Source: Alistipes sp. CAG:514
Lineage (GTDB): Bacteria > Bacteroidota > Bacteroidia > Bacteroidales > UBA932
Assembly: GCA_000431015.1 (NCBI GenBank)
Contig: HF986003.1
Coordinates: 1 to 30,939, forward strand
Length of the DNA stretch: 30,939 nucleotides
Direction of reading: 5' to 3'
Made by a program: the position numbers and the translations under genes. Shown here one piece after another: positions 22,875 to 30,493 of the stretch; position 1 is the stretch's first letter, and every line of letters starts with the position of its first letter. The notes under the pieces are model-generated. The model was not told the DNA's origin. It saw only the letters and a program-made list of their open reading frames with translations, and searched no databases.

Positions 22875-24530
22875 CTATTTCTCAGGAAATCCTTTAGGAA
22901 TGGCGAACGTCACTTTCAGCTTAGGCTTCTTGCCTTCGGCCTTCGGGCCGCGCAGGATGGCGCGGTAGTAGCGATCCTTGTCCAACTCTGTGCTGGAAGT
23001 CGTTTTGGTGGCCGAAGAATATGCGTATTGGGCCATTGTCTGATAGTTGTAGTAGTTGTTGTAGTACCCGTAGCCTCCGTAGCCACCATATCCATAGCTG
23101 CCATAACCTCCGTAGCCTCCGTAGCCTCCGTAGCCGCCGCCGTAAAGCTGGTTCATGTACGAGTAGTAGGCCAGCTGCTGGTAGAACTGGGCTGTCTGCT
23201 CAGCCGACGCGTCGGTTGTAGTGGTTTTCTCGTACCACATTATGAGAAGCCAGATGTCATAGCTGGACAGCTTGCTGTCATCGGCTTTTTTCCTGATGAT
23301 CTGCTGCACGTGGTGCGTGATGTCCGGCGAGTAGTTGCACAATGACCTGTTGATGTCGCCCTGGTTCTCATCGGACGCGCTTGCGTCGGTAAGCCCGGCG
23401 AAGGTCACGGTCGTGTCAGTGCTTATCTTGATTGTCGGGCTGAGAACCTTAGGGTAGCGGAACATGGTCGTGTAGTCATCCGGGAAGTCAAAAGGCATCT
23501 CTATCGTCGCCTTGGAGATGAGCGCTGTCGCAGGATTGCCTCCCTGCTTGATTATCGCGCTGTTGACAAGGCTTTGGATCTCCGAGGCCGGGATGACCGG
23601 CTTGATCCCGCTGCCTCCCTCGATGTAGATCTTGTCCCCGGCCTTGCCGATCAGGTGGTCGGTCTCGTGGCGGTCCACATTGAACACGTACTGTGAAGGA
23701 AGTGTCCTGACGTTGATCAGCGAGTCAAGATTCTGCATCTTGACGGGGCTGAAGTAGAACATCACGCTCGAATCCCTCCTCTCTCCTTTGAACTCTCCGT
23801 TGAAATAGAGGATGGCATAGTTGTCAGTCCTGGCGAGATACGTTCCGCTTGTGCTCTTGACGCTCTCCAGAATGTCGAACTTGTACATGTCGAACCTGCC
23901 GCCGTAGCCGCTCGGGTCATCGGTGCAGATGTAGATGCCCGGGAACTTCTTCCTGTAGGTGTCCAGATCCTTAAGGTCTTCCTGCGTGATGCCAAGGTAC
24001 TGTTTTCCATATTCCTCGGTGAACTCGAACGCCAGGGAGTCCTGTCCGTTCGCCACAGGCACGCCTTTGGTGATCCGTTTGTTACCGTGTTTGATCTCGG
24101 CCCTTGAGAAGTAGTCCTTCGAGCCGAGTGGCTCGGAAAGGGCGTAGACATTGACGTTCTGAAGGATGTTGCTCTGGCTTTCGTCAGCGACGGAGACGGA
24201 ATCGACCGCCGCCTTGAACTTGAATTTCTTGAACACGGGGTTCTTGCCGAAATCCACAGTGTCCAGCACCGGCACGAGCGTCACGACGCTGCCCCTGCTG
24301 AACAGGCCGAAAGTCTCGTCCCGGATGGAGCCGATGGTTATTCTTCTTGATGAATAAGCCGTCAGGCTGTCGATGGACTTCATCCAGATCTCGTCAAGGT
24401 CGAATTCCGCCGTGTGGAAATCGTACCTCTGGTCGGTAGGTATAAAATCACCGCCAAGGTTCTCGTCTGTTCCGACGCAGGACACAAGGCCGGCTATCAG
24501 AATTATGGCTGCTGCCGTGAGCTTTCTCAT
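22875..24530 (-). CDS. DUF4270-family lipoprotein with a Gly/Tyr-rich tract
   Basis: A 551-residue lipoprotein. The N-terminal signal has lipobox LVSC (Cys18), followed by a short acidic stretch. The body fits the DUF4270 family of Bacteroidota extracytoplasmic proteins (ENLGGDFIPTDQ near the N-terminus; repeated beta-rich segments). Residues about 463-495 are an unusual GGYGGYGGYGSYGYGG-type tract, and residues 440-515 overall are very rich in Tyr and Gln. After it, a conserved C-terminal strand (RAILRGPKAEGKKPKLKVTF) resumes, so the tract is an insertion rather than a frameshift. Function unknown. The gene is 3 bases downstream of the synthase-like gene, an association common in the phylum. 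Confidence 0.83.
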   Translation of the reverse strand: MRKLTAAAIILIAGLVSCVGTDENLGGDFIPTDQRYDFHTAEFDLDEIWMKSIDSLTAYSSRRITIGSIRDETFGLFSRGSVVTLVPVLDTVDFGKNPVFKKFKFKAAVDSVSVADESQSNILQNVNVYALSEPLGSKDYFSRAEIKHGNKRITKGVPVANGQDSLAFEFTEEYGKQYLGITQEDLKDLDTYRKKFPGIYICTDDPSGYGGRFDMYKFDILESVKSTSGTYLARTDNYAILYFNGEFKGERRDSSVMFYFSPVKMQNLDSLINVRTLPSQYVFNVDRHETDHLIGKAGDKIYIEGGSGIKPVIPASEIQSLVNSAIIKQGGNPATALISKATIEMPFDFPDDYTTMFRYPKVLSPTIKISTDTTVTFAGLTDASASDENQGDINRSLCNYSPDITHHVQQIIRKKADDSKLSSYDIWLLIMWYEKTTTTDASAEQTAQFYQQLAYYSYMNQLYGGGYGGYGGYGGYGSYGYGGYGGYGYYNNYYNYQTMAQYAYSSATKTTSSTELDKDRYYRAILRGPKAEGKKPKLKVTFAIPKGFPEK

Positions 24531-24533
24531 TTG

Positions 24534-25352
24534 CTACAATTGTTGATAAAAACCATCGTATTCCTCGATGTAGCGACCGCTGCTGATCGAGTCCTCGCTG
24601 AAAGGAAGGATCGGCATGCTCCTCTCCTCGCAGAACTTGACAAGTTCCGGGGCGACATCCTTGTCGCCTAAGATTATGCCGTCCGAATACAAGGCTGCTG
24701 TTTTCGCAAGATTTATGCCAGTCGGCTCCTCCAGGAGGGAGACATCCGCAGGCTTGATTCCTCCGAAAAGCACGTTGTCTTTCAGTGATGGAGACAGCTT
24801 TTCTTCCGCCGCCTCGTTGTAGAGCGAGGTGACGATCCTGCTTCCGCTGAAGATCGGGTCGCCGTTGTAGGCCTTTTTCAGATAAAGCGGGACAAGGTGT
24901 GAGATCCAGCCCTGGCAGTGGATGACATCCGGCGCCCAGCGCAGTTTCTTCACAGTCTCAAGAACGCCTCTGGCGAAGAAGATTGCTCTCTGGCCGTTGT
25001 CCTCGAAGAATTTCCCGTCCGTGTCGTACGAGATCTGCTTGCGTCTGAAGTAGTCCTCGTTGTCAATGAAGTAGACCTGGATCCTGGCTGAGGAGATCGA
25101 CGCCACCTTGATGACCAGCGGCCTGTCCATGTCTCCGATGATGATGTTCATCCCGGAAAGCCTTATGACTTCGTGAAGTTGGTTCTTGCGTTCGTTGATG
25201 CAGCCATAGCGCGGCATGAACGCCCTGATTTCCTTTTTTCTTTCCTGAATGCCCTGCGGCAGACAGCGCCCTATCCTCGAAAGCGGAGTCTCGGGGAGGA
25301 AAGGCATGATTTCCGAATTGACGAATAAAACTCTGTTGACAGGTTTTCCCAT
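24534..25352 (-). CDS. Half-length glycogen/starch-synthase-like protein (GT5 N-domain)
   Basis: A 272-residue protein matching only the N-terminal Rossmann-like half of GT5 glycogen synthases: LFVNSEIMPF at the start, DVIHCQGWISHLVPLYLK in the middle, TSLYNEA further on. The catalytic C-terminal half is missing. The ADP-glucose-binding KTGGL motif, expected just after SEIMPF, is replaced by LPETPLSRIG. It is therefore unlikely to be an active synthase, although databases label such proteins glycogen/starch synthase. The short form is recurrent in Bacteroidota, next to a DUF4270 gene and often panC. Inference: a repurposed protein in envelope or coenzyme metabolism. Confidence 0.78.
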   Translation of the reverse strand: MGKPVNRVLFVNSEIMPFLPETPLSRIGRCLPQGIQERKKEIRAFMPRYGCINERKNQLHEVIRLSGMNIIIGDMDRPLVIKVASISSARIQVYFIDNEDYFRRKQISYDTDGKFFEDNGQRAIFFARGVLETVKKLRWAPDVIHCQGWISHLVPLYLKKAYNGDPIFSGSRIVTSLYNEAAEEKLSPSLKDNVLFGGIKPADVSLLEEPTGINLAKTAALYSDGIILGDKDVAPELVKFCEERSMPILPFSEDSISSGRYIEEYDGFYQQL

Positions 25353-25370
25353 GTTAATTTTCTTGACTTA

Positions 25371-25378
25371 CAAAGGTA
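25371..25378 (-). promoter_or_regulatory. -7 element for the GT5-like/DUF4270 pair
   Basis: TACCTTTG on the minus strand, 18 bases before the ATG at 25352; the implied leader is very short. No clear -33 TTTG. It is divergent from the ftsX promoter 30 bases away. Confidence 0.45.
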
Positions 25379-25408
25379 AGAATTTTTTTTCATATTTCGA
25401 TATTTCAC

Positions 25409-25416
25409 TATCTTTG
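25409..25416 (+). promoter_or_regulatory. -7 element of the ftsX operon promoter
   Basis: TATCTTTG matches TAnnTTTG and lies 26 bases before the ATG at 25443. The -33 region is T-rich without a clear TTTG. Confidence 0.5.
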
Positions 25417-25442
25417 AAACCAATTTGGAGTATTGTGCGAAA

Positions 25443-26321
25443 ATGACGGCAGGAGAGAATAAACTAATACGCAGGAGACTTGTCGGCGCGTGGCTGTCCA
25501 CGGTAGTCAGCATCAGTCTGGTGCTGCTGCTGGTCGGTGTGGCCGGCCTTCTGGTGGCCAACGCCAGGAGCGTCTCCGACTATTTCAAGGAAAACATGCA
25601 GATTTCCGTGCTGATGAAGCAGGAGGTCAGCGATGACGAGGCGATGGAATATGTCTCGGATCTGGATGCGGCGCCTTTCATCAAGAGTACCCGCTTCGTG
25701 TCCCGGGAACAGGGAACGAAGGAGATGTCCGAGCTTCTCGGGGAGGATTTCCTCAGTGTGTTCGAGGCTGCTCCAATACCCGTCTCCGTGGATGTCACGC
25801 TCAAGGCTGAATATGTCTCCTCGGACAGTCTGGAGGTCGTGAAGAAAGTGATCGGCGCGTCACCTTTGGTCGATGAGATCGTCTATCAGCAGTCCCTGGT
25901 GGACAAGCTGAACACGAACCTGCGTAAGATCTCGATGGTTCTCGGGGTGTTCATCGCCCTTCTGCTGTTCATTTCCTTTGTCCTGATCAACAATACGGTC
26001 AGACTGAACGTCTTCTCAAAAAGATTCACGATCCACACCATGAAGCTCGTCGGGGCGACAAAGTCTTTCATCCGCGCCCCTTTCCTGGTGCAGGCGGTGT
26101 TCCAGGGGCTGTTCTCGGCTCTCCTCGCCATAGTGATGCTGGTCGGGATCCTGTTCTTTGTCAGGAATGAGTTCGAGCAGCTTTTCGAGGTGTTCAGGCT
26201 GGACCTGCTCCTGATGGTGATGGGGGTCGTGGTGCTGGCGGGGATTGTCATCTGCGTGGTCAGCACGACTTTTGTTGTCGGACACCTGGTGTCCCTCTCG
26301 AAGGATGAATTGTATTGCTAA
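25443..26321 (+). CDS. ftsX: Cell-division permease FtsX
   Basis: A 292-residue membrane protein with the FtsX layout. One N-terminal transmembrane helix (about 22-44) is followed by an extracytoplasmic domain (about 45-155). Three further helices come near residues 165-190, 215-240 and 255-280, with ERF-like loop text NNTVRLNVFSKRFTIHTMKLVGAT. FtsX works with the ATPase FtsE to control peptidoglycan hydrolases at the division site. ftsE is not adjacent, as is common in Bacteroidota. ATG 25443 is preferred over an in-frame TTG at 25425. It heads a plus-strand cluster with DUF3098, uppP and an lpxH-like gene. Confidence 0.92.
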   Translation: MTAGENKLIRRRLVGAWLSTVVSISLVLLLVGVAGLLVANARSVSDYFKENMQISVLMKQEVSDDEAMEYVSDLDAAPFIKSTRFVSREQGTKEMSELLGEDFLSVFEAAPIPVSVDVTLKAEYVSSDSLEVVKKVIGASPLVDEIVYQQSLVDKLNTNLRKISMVLGVFIALLLFISFVLINNTVRLNVFSKRFTIHTMKLVGATKSFIRAPFLVQAVFQGLFSALLAIVMLVGILFFVRNEFEQLFEVFRLDLLLMVMGVVVLAGIVICVVSTTFVVGHLVSLSKDELYC

Positions 26322-26338
26322 TCAAAATATTCATGAAT

Positions 26339-26590
26339 ATGTCTGAAAACACAAAAATGCCGATGACGGAGAAAGGGTTGAGGCTGCTTCTGATGGGGCT
26401 TATTGTAATGGTCGCCGGCTTCGTGCTGATGATCGGTGGCGGAACCGTCGATCCCGACAGGTTCAACTGGGCGATGTTTGATTTCAGAAGACTGGTCGCC
26501 GCCCCTCTGGTGATCATCTGCGGAATCGTCATAGAGGTCGTGGCGATCATGGCCAGGCCGAAGGATCGGGTAGATAACGACAAGGAATAG
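26339..26590 (+). CDS. DUF3098-family small membrane protein
   Basis: An 83-residue protein with two predicted transmembrane helices (about 14-34 and 51-69). The family pattern is visible: GFVLMIGGG, then NWAMFDFRRLVAAPLVII. DUF3098 is a small membrane family found almost always between ftsX and uppP in Bacteroidota; function unknown. Two ATG codons compete (26333 and 26339). The second follows GAAT as at other starts in this window. It ends 3 bases before uppP. Confidence 0.88.
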   Translation: MSENTKMPMTEKGLRLLLMGLIVMVAGFVLMIGGGTVDPDRFNWAMFDFRRLVAAPLVIICGIVIEVVAIMARPKDRVDNDKE

Positions 26591-26593
26591 GTT

Positions 26594-27436
26594 ATGGATT
26601 GGTTGCAGGCTCTTCTTCTAGGAATAGTGCAGGGACTCACAGAGTTCCTGCCCGTCAGCTCCAGCGGTCATCTGATGATTGTCAAGGAGTTGCTGGGGGT
26701 TGACAGCGAGGGTTTTCTCGATTTCACGGTGACGGTCCATCTGGCGACCGTCCTGAGTACGATCGTGGTGTTCTGGAAGCCTATATGCAGGCTTCTGGCC
26801 GGGCTGTTCAAGTTTACCTACAATGATGAGACAGACTATGTCTTCAAGATAGTTGTCTCGATGGTACCGGTAGCCGTCGTCGGGCTGATGTTCAAGGACA
26901 AGGTGGAGGCTTTGTTCTCGGACAACCTCTTCACCGTGGCTGTCTGCCTTATCATCACGGCCATACTCCTCTTTCTTTCGGATGTCTCCGGACGGAGGGT
27001 TCCGCGCCGCCGCGCCGAAATGGCCGACACGGTCTCTGCGCCTGAGTCCCGTAATGGAATATCCTATTGGCAGGCGCTCGTCGTGGGTCTTGGACAGGCT
27101 GTCGCTGTGGCACCGGGTCTTTCCCGTTCCGGCACGACGATCTCCACCGGTCTGCTCTGCGGGGTCAAGCGTGACGTGATGGCCCAGTTCTCTTTCCTGA
27201 TGGTTCTCGTTCCCATCATCGGCGAGCAGTTCCTTGACCTGCTCAAGTCGTTCACGGGAGGCGCGCCGATCGGCGAGGGACTTAGCCCTCTGTGTATTGT
27301 CGTCGGCTTTCTTGCCGCGTTCGCCTCGGGCTTGTTCGCGTGTAAGGTGATGATAGCCATCGTCCGAAAGGCAAGGCTGACGTGGTTCGCCATCTACTGC
27401 CTTGTCGTGTCGCTCCTGCTTCTTGTCTTCGCATAG
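26594..27436 (+). CDS. uppP: Undecaprenyl-diphosphate phosphatase UppP (BacA family)
   Basis: A 280-residue polytopic membrane enzyme that dephosphorylates undecaprenyl diphosphate, recycling the lipid carrier for peptidoglycan and polysaccharide synthesis. The family motifs are clear: VQGLTEFLPVSSSGH near residue 13 with the catalytic glutamate, and APGLSRSGTT in the second repeat. About eight hydrophobic segments are present. A charged loop (about 134-152) separates the two inverted halves. ATG 26594 is 3 bases after the DUF3098 stop. In related genomes truB often follows; here an LpxH-like gene does. Confidence 0.96.
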   Translation: MDWLQALLLGIVQGLTEFLPVSSSGHLMIVKELLGVDSEGFLDFTVTVHLATVLSTIVVFWKPICRLLAGLFKFTYNDETDYVFKIVVSMVPVAVVGLMFKDKVEALFSDNLFTVAVCLIITAILLFLSDVSGRRVPRRRAEMADTVSAPESRNGISYWQALVVGLGQAVAVAPGLSRSGTTISTGLLCGVKRDVMAQFSFLMVLVPIIGEQFLDLLKSFTGGAPIGEGLSPLCIVVGFLAAFASGLFACKVMIAIVRKARLTWFAIYCLVVSLLLLVFA

Positions 27437-27447
27437 CGTGTGGGATC

Positions 27448-28203
27448 ATGGCGGAAAGGACGCTTGTTTACTTTGTTTCGGATGTCCATCTCGGGCTGGA
27501 CGTGAATGACCCTGCCGACAGGGAGGCCCGCTTTGTGAGGTTCCTGAGATCCATTCCTGTGGACAGGACGAAGACATTGTACCTCCTGGGGGACATCTGG
27601 GACTTCTGGTACGAGTACCACGATGTCGTTCCGAAAGGCTATGTGAGGGTGTTCTCGGCCTTGCTTGACCTGATGGACGCCGGTGTCGAGGTCTGCTTTT
27701 TCCAGGGCAACCACGACATATGGTGCTTCCACTATTTCGAGGAGCTGGGCATAAGGGTGCTCCAGCAGCCTTATGTGACCGAGATCGGCGGAAAGACCTT
27801 CTGCCTGGGTCACGGCGACGGGCTGGGGCCAGGACATAAATGGTACAAACTCATGCGGTGGGGATTCCGCAACAGATTCTTCCAGAGTCTGTTCAGTCTG
27901 CTTCATCCTTATCTGGCCTTCCGCTTCGGCAAGGGATGGTCAAAGAAGAGCCGCGTCGCGAAGAGTCGTGAATATGTCTTCAAAGGAGCCGGGGAGCCGC
28001 TCTACAAGTTCGCCGTGGACTTTTCGAAGGAGAGGCATGTGGACTATTTCATCTTCGGTCACTTCCACGTGAGCGAGGATCTGACGCTGCCTACCGGAGC
28101 CAGGCTTCTTGTCCTTAAGGACTGGATGAGGCCTCACTCGTCGAACTTTATCTCCTTCGACACGATGTCGGGATGCTTGGGCATCTCCCAGAATATTGAA
28201 TAA
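27448..28203 (+). CDS. lpxH: UDP-2,3-diacylglucosamine diphosphatase-like phosphoesterase (LpxH family)
   Basis: A 251-residue calcineurin-like metallophosphoesterase. Metal-binding motifs appear in order: VSDVHLG (Asp12, His14), GDIWDFW, GNHDIW, LGHGDGLG and FGHFH. This is the LpxH pattern; LpxH hydrolyses UDP-2,3-diacylglucosamine to lipid X in the Raetz lipid A pathway at the inner membrane. The start at 27448 lies 11 bases after uppP. The gene fits the envelope theme of the cluster. Its last 70 bases are antisense to the coding 3' end of the DUF4294 gene. A related phosphoesterase of different substrate cannot be excluded. Confidence 0.88.
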   Translation: MAERTLVYFVSDVHLGLDVNDPADREARFVRFLRSIPVDRTKTLYLLGDIWDFWYEYHDVVPKGYVRVFSALLDLMDAGVEVCFFQGNHDIWCFHYFEELGIRVLQQPYVTEIGGKTFCLGHGDGLGPGHKWYKLMRWGFRNRFFQSLFSLLHPYLAFRFGKGWSKKSRVAKSREYVFKGAGEPLYKFAVDFSKERHVDYFIFGHFHVSEDLTLPTGARLLVLKDWMRPHSSNFISFDTMSGCLGISQNIE

Positions 28204-28841
28204 TAGAGAGCGTCAAACTCGCCTCTCTGCCATTTCTCGACAAGATATTCAGTCATCTTGTCCTCGCCCTTGGGGTCGTAGTGGGTCGTCAGATCCTGCC
28301 CGAAGATTTTGGCCACTCCCTGCCAGAAGCCGGCGGACAATCCGTTCTTATATTCTTTGATGACGGAGTAGGGAGCTTTGCCTATCTCTCTGTCAACCAG
28401 TCTGATGAGCAGCTTCCCTTGGGAAATGGTCATGTTCTTGAGCGGTTGCTTATAGGCATCCAGCAATTCTTTTTGCAGCCTGTTGATGTAGACTTCCTTC
28501 TCGCGTCTTCTGAGCTGGTTCTCCGAGATGTGCCTTTCCACCTGGCTCTCCATGTCCTTGGCCAGAAGGGCGTAAGGGTAGACCTTGTTGAAATTGTAGA
28601 CCAACCGATAGTATTTCCTCAGATCCCTCTTGCTGCCCCTGTAGCCCTTTGGAAAGATCCAGGCCGGATCGATGCTGTCGAAGTAGGCGGTGTCGCCATG
28701 CTCGACCCTGTAGCCCATGTAGCCGGATCTGCCCTTGCCTTCCTGCTGTGGCGGGATGTCGCGCGACTCTCCGGCGGTGAGGCTTGTCACCGTCAGAAGG
28801 CCTGCCAAGGCGCAGAGAGCGTATGATCGAAGACTGTTCAT
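28134..28841 (-). CDS. DUF4294-family secreted protein
   Basis: A 235-residue protein with a signal peptide (residues 1-23, cleaved near LTA-G). The mature protein is highly charged and mainly helical. The DUF4294 pattern includes KYYRLVYNFNKVYPYA and the later SQGKLLIRLVDREIGKAPYSVIK... region. This is a Bacteroidota extracytoplasmic family of unknown function. The 3' end overlaps the convergent lpxH-like gene by 70 bases, both frames coding. No terminator is seen between the two genes. Confidence 0.88.
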   Translation of the reverse strand: MNSLRSYALCALAGLLTVTSLTAGESRDIPPQQEGKGRSGYMGYRVEHGDTAYFDSIDPAWIFPKGYRGSKRDLRKYYRLVYNFNKVYPYALLAKDMESQVERHISENQLRRREKEVYINRLQKELLDAYKQPLKNMTISQGKLLIRLVDREIGKAPYSVIKEYKNGLSAGFWQGVAKIFGQDLTTHYDPKGEDKMTEYLVEKWQRGEFDALYYSIFWEMPKHPDIVSKEIKFDE

Positions 28842-28919
28842 TGTTCTATGTCCTATATTGTCCTGCTTTGGGGCGGCTCATGGGCGGCTTCGCTCGTTCT
28901 GATGTCCAAAGAGGATCAC

Positions 28920-28927
28920 CAAAGGTA
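28920..28927 (-). promoter_or_regulatory. -7 element of the DUF4294 promoter
   Basis: TACCTTTG on the minus strand, 78 bases before the DUF4294 ATG. No matching -33 TTTG. Confidence 0.4.
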
Positions 28928-29096
28928 AGGAATTTCTATAAAAACCATGCCATCCTTGGAGTTGTCGATAGGCGATTCCGAGGCGTGTCGAAATTGGCCT
29001 TAAAAATATTTTTACCTTTTTCCTAATGAATTGAGAATGATGATGTTCTTTGAAAAGAATCGTGGTCGAAAAAGTTGAAATATTTTTAGAAATATG

Positions 29097-29126
29097 TTTG
29101 AAATTCATATTTTTTTACTAAATTTG
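29097..29126 (+). promoter_or_regulatory. Promoter of the rplP ribosomal operon
   Basis: TTTG (29097-29100), an 18-base spacer and TAAATTTG (29119-29126) followed by CAG. The leader to rplP is about 80 bases. It shows that the ribosomal genes here are transcribed from rplP rather than from an upstream S10 operon promoter. Confidence 0.7.
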
Positions 29127-29164
29127 CAGTCCCAAATTCTAGGGTGCGGAGGCTTAAAGTGTTG

Positions 29165-29206
29165 ATGCTCAATAGATTTTGGAGGATTTGGAAATTATTA
29201 AAGTAA
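29165..29206 (+). CDS. Possible 13-codon leader peptide before rplP
   Basis: ATG at 29165 opens MLNRFWRIWKLLK, stopping 7 bases before the rplP start. It is in the transcribed leader and contains two Trp, two Arg and a Leu-Leu pair. No clear ribosome-binding site is seen and a frame this short can arise by chance. Confidence 0.2.
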   Translation: MLNRFWRIWKLLK

Positions 29207-29213
29207 TACAGCA

Positions 29214-29633
29214 ATGTTACAACCAAAGAAAACTAAGTTCAGAAGAGAACAAAAGAACGTGATGAAGGGTATGGCCCAGAGGGGCAACCAGCTCGCGTTT
29301 GGTTCCTTCGGTCTCAAGACCCTCGAGAACTGCTGGATCACAGCGCAGCAGATTGAGTCCGCGCGTCAGGCTATCTCACGTTGCATGAACCGTGAAGGAC
29401 AGATCTGGATCAGGATCTTCCCGGTCAAGCCTTTCACAAAGAAGCCTTTGGACACCCGTATGGGTAAAGGTAAAGGTGATCCTCAGGGATTTGTCGCTCC
29501 TGTGACCCCGGGACGTATCATCTTCGAGGCTGACGGCGTTTCACTGGCGATCGCCAAGGAGGCGATGCGTCTTGCCGCGCACAAGCTTCCTATCGCGACC
29601 AAGTTCGTGGTTCGCAGGGATTATGTTGAATAA
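29214..29633 (+). CDS. rplP: 50S ribosomal protein L16
   Basis: A 139-residue protein beginning MLQPKKTKFRREQKN, followed by the L16 core (QAISRCMNREGQIWIRIFP; KPLDTRMGKGKG). L16 helps position tRNA at the A and P sites of the large subunit. Length is typical. It is the first gene of this ribosomal series and has its own promoter. In the standard S10 cluster rpsC would precede it; here the upstream gene is DUF4294 on the other strand. Confidence 0.98.
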   Translation: MLQPKKTKFRREQKNVMKGMAQRGNQLAFGSFGLKTLENCWITAQQIESARQAISRCMNREGQIWIRIFPVKPFTKKPLDTRMGKGKGDPQGFVAPVTPGRIIFEADGVSLAIAKEAMRLAAHKLPIATKFVVRRDYVE

Positions 29634-29650
29634 TAAATGGAGAAGGAATA

Positions 29651-29848
29651 ATGAAAACATCTGAAGTTCGTGAGATGTCCATTGCAGATCTGCAGGACCG
29701 CATCCAGGTTGAAAAGAACAGACTCGACACCATGAGGCTCAACCACGCCATCTCTCCATTGGAGAACACATCGGAATTCAAGAAAGTCAGAAAGGATATC
29801 GCTCGCATGCTCACTATCCTCGCTGAGAAAGAAAATGAACAGAAATAA
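29651..29848 (+). CDS. rpmC: 50S ribosomal protein L29
   Basis: A 65-residue two-helix protein, MKTSEVREMSIADLQDRI... with the C-terminal FKKVRKDIARMLTIL pattern of L29, which sits near the peptide exit tunnel. It is 17 bases after rplP and 11 bases before rpsQ, in standard order. An AGAAGGA sequence lies just upstream of the ATG. Confidence 0.96.
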   Translation: MKTSEVREMSIADLQDRIQVEKNRLDTMRLNHAISPLENTSEFKKVRKDIARMLTILAEKENEQK

Positions 29849-29859
29849 TCATTAGTCTT

Positions 29860-30114
29860 ATGGAAAGAAATCTTCGTAAGGAAAGAATCGGCGTAGTGGT
29901 CAGCAATAAGATGGACAAGACCATCATTGTTGCGGTCGAGACCAAGAAGGAGCATCCTCTCTACGGTAAGTTCATCAAACATACCTCCAAGTTCGTCGCT
30001 CAGGATGACAAGAACGAGTGCAGCGAGGGAGATACCGTGCGCATTATGGAAACCCGTCCTCTCAGCAAGACCAAGAGGTGGAGATTAGTTGAAATCGTAG
30101 AAAAAGTTAAGTAG
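29860..30114 (+). CDS. rpsQ: 30S ribosomal protein S17
   Basis: An 84-residue OB-fold protein. RKERIGVVVSNKMDKTIIV and the later GDTVRIMETRPLSKTKRW segment are diagnostic of S17, which binds 16S rRNA early in assembly. Length and order are normal. Confidence 0.97.
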   Translation: MERNLRKERIGVVVSNKMDKTIIVAVETKKEHPLYGKFIKHTSKFVAQDDKNECSEGDTVRIMETRPLSKTKRWRLVEIVEKVK

Positions 30115-30115
30115 T

Positions 30116-30481
30116 ATGATACAGCAGGAAACACGTTTACAGGTTGCCGACAACAGCGGTGCAAAGGAGGTCCTCTGCATCCGTGTGCTTGGCGGTACGC
30201 ATCATAGATATGCGACAGTGGGCGACCAGATCGTTGTAGCGATCAAGAGCGCTCTTCCTGGCGGTGACGCTAAGAAGGGTTCGGTCTCCAAGGCTGTCGT
30301 AGTCCGTACTAAGAAAGAAATCCGCAGACCGGACGGATCCTACATCCGCTTCGACGATAATGCCTGCGTTCTTTTGAACAATTCAGGCGAGCTTCGCGGA
30401 ACACGTATCTTCGGCCCTGTGGCCAGAGAGCTGCGTGAGAATTACATGAAGATAGTTTCACTGGCGCCGGAGGTCCTTTAA
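30116..30481 (+). CDS. rplN: 50S ribosomal protein L14
   Basis: A 121-residue protein starting MIQQETRLQVADNSGAKEV, with the conserved RRPDGSYIRFDDNACVLLN and GTRIFGPVARELR segments of L14. It starts one base after the rpsQ stop, so translation is probably coupled. Confidence 0.98.
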   Translation: MIQQETRLQVADNSGAKEVLCIRVLGGTHHRYATVGDQIVVAIKSALPGGDAKKGSVSKAVVVRTKKEIRRPDGSYIRFDDNACVLLNNSGELRGTRIFGPVARELRENYMKIVSLAPEVL

Positions 30482-30493
30482 TCATTGAGAATC

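Larger units (their letters stand above)
28842..29213. other. AT-rich intergenic region between DUF4294 and rplP
   Basis: A 372-base region without a supported gene; short frames on either strand have no recognisable product. It holds a -7 element for DUF4294 (28920-28927, minus), the rplP promoter (29097-29126, plus), and a transcribed leader with a possible 13-codon reading frame at 29165-29206. The stretch 28990-29100 is strongly AT-rich. No trace of rpsC, the expected upstream neighbour of rplP, is visible. Confidence 0.8.

Noticed and set aside
23046..23144. Tandem short repeats that might suggest a CRISPR array
   Set aside because: Repeats are 9-15 bases, in frame and without unique spacers; they encode the Gly/Tyr tract.
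24534..25352. Calling the short GT5 protein a functional glycogen synthase (glgA)
   Set aside because: The C-terminal half and the KTGGL substrate motif are missing.
28878..29108. Short open frames in the DUF4294-rplP intergenic region as genes
   Set aside because: They overlap the promoter elements, have no recognisable product and lie in AT-rich DNA with no coding bias.
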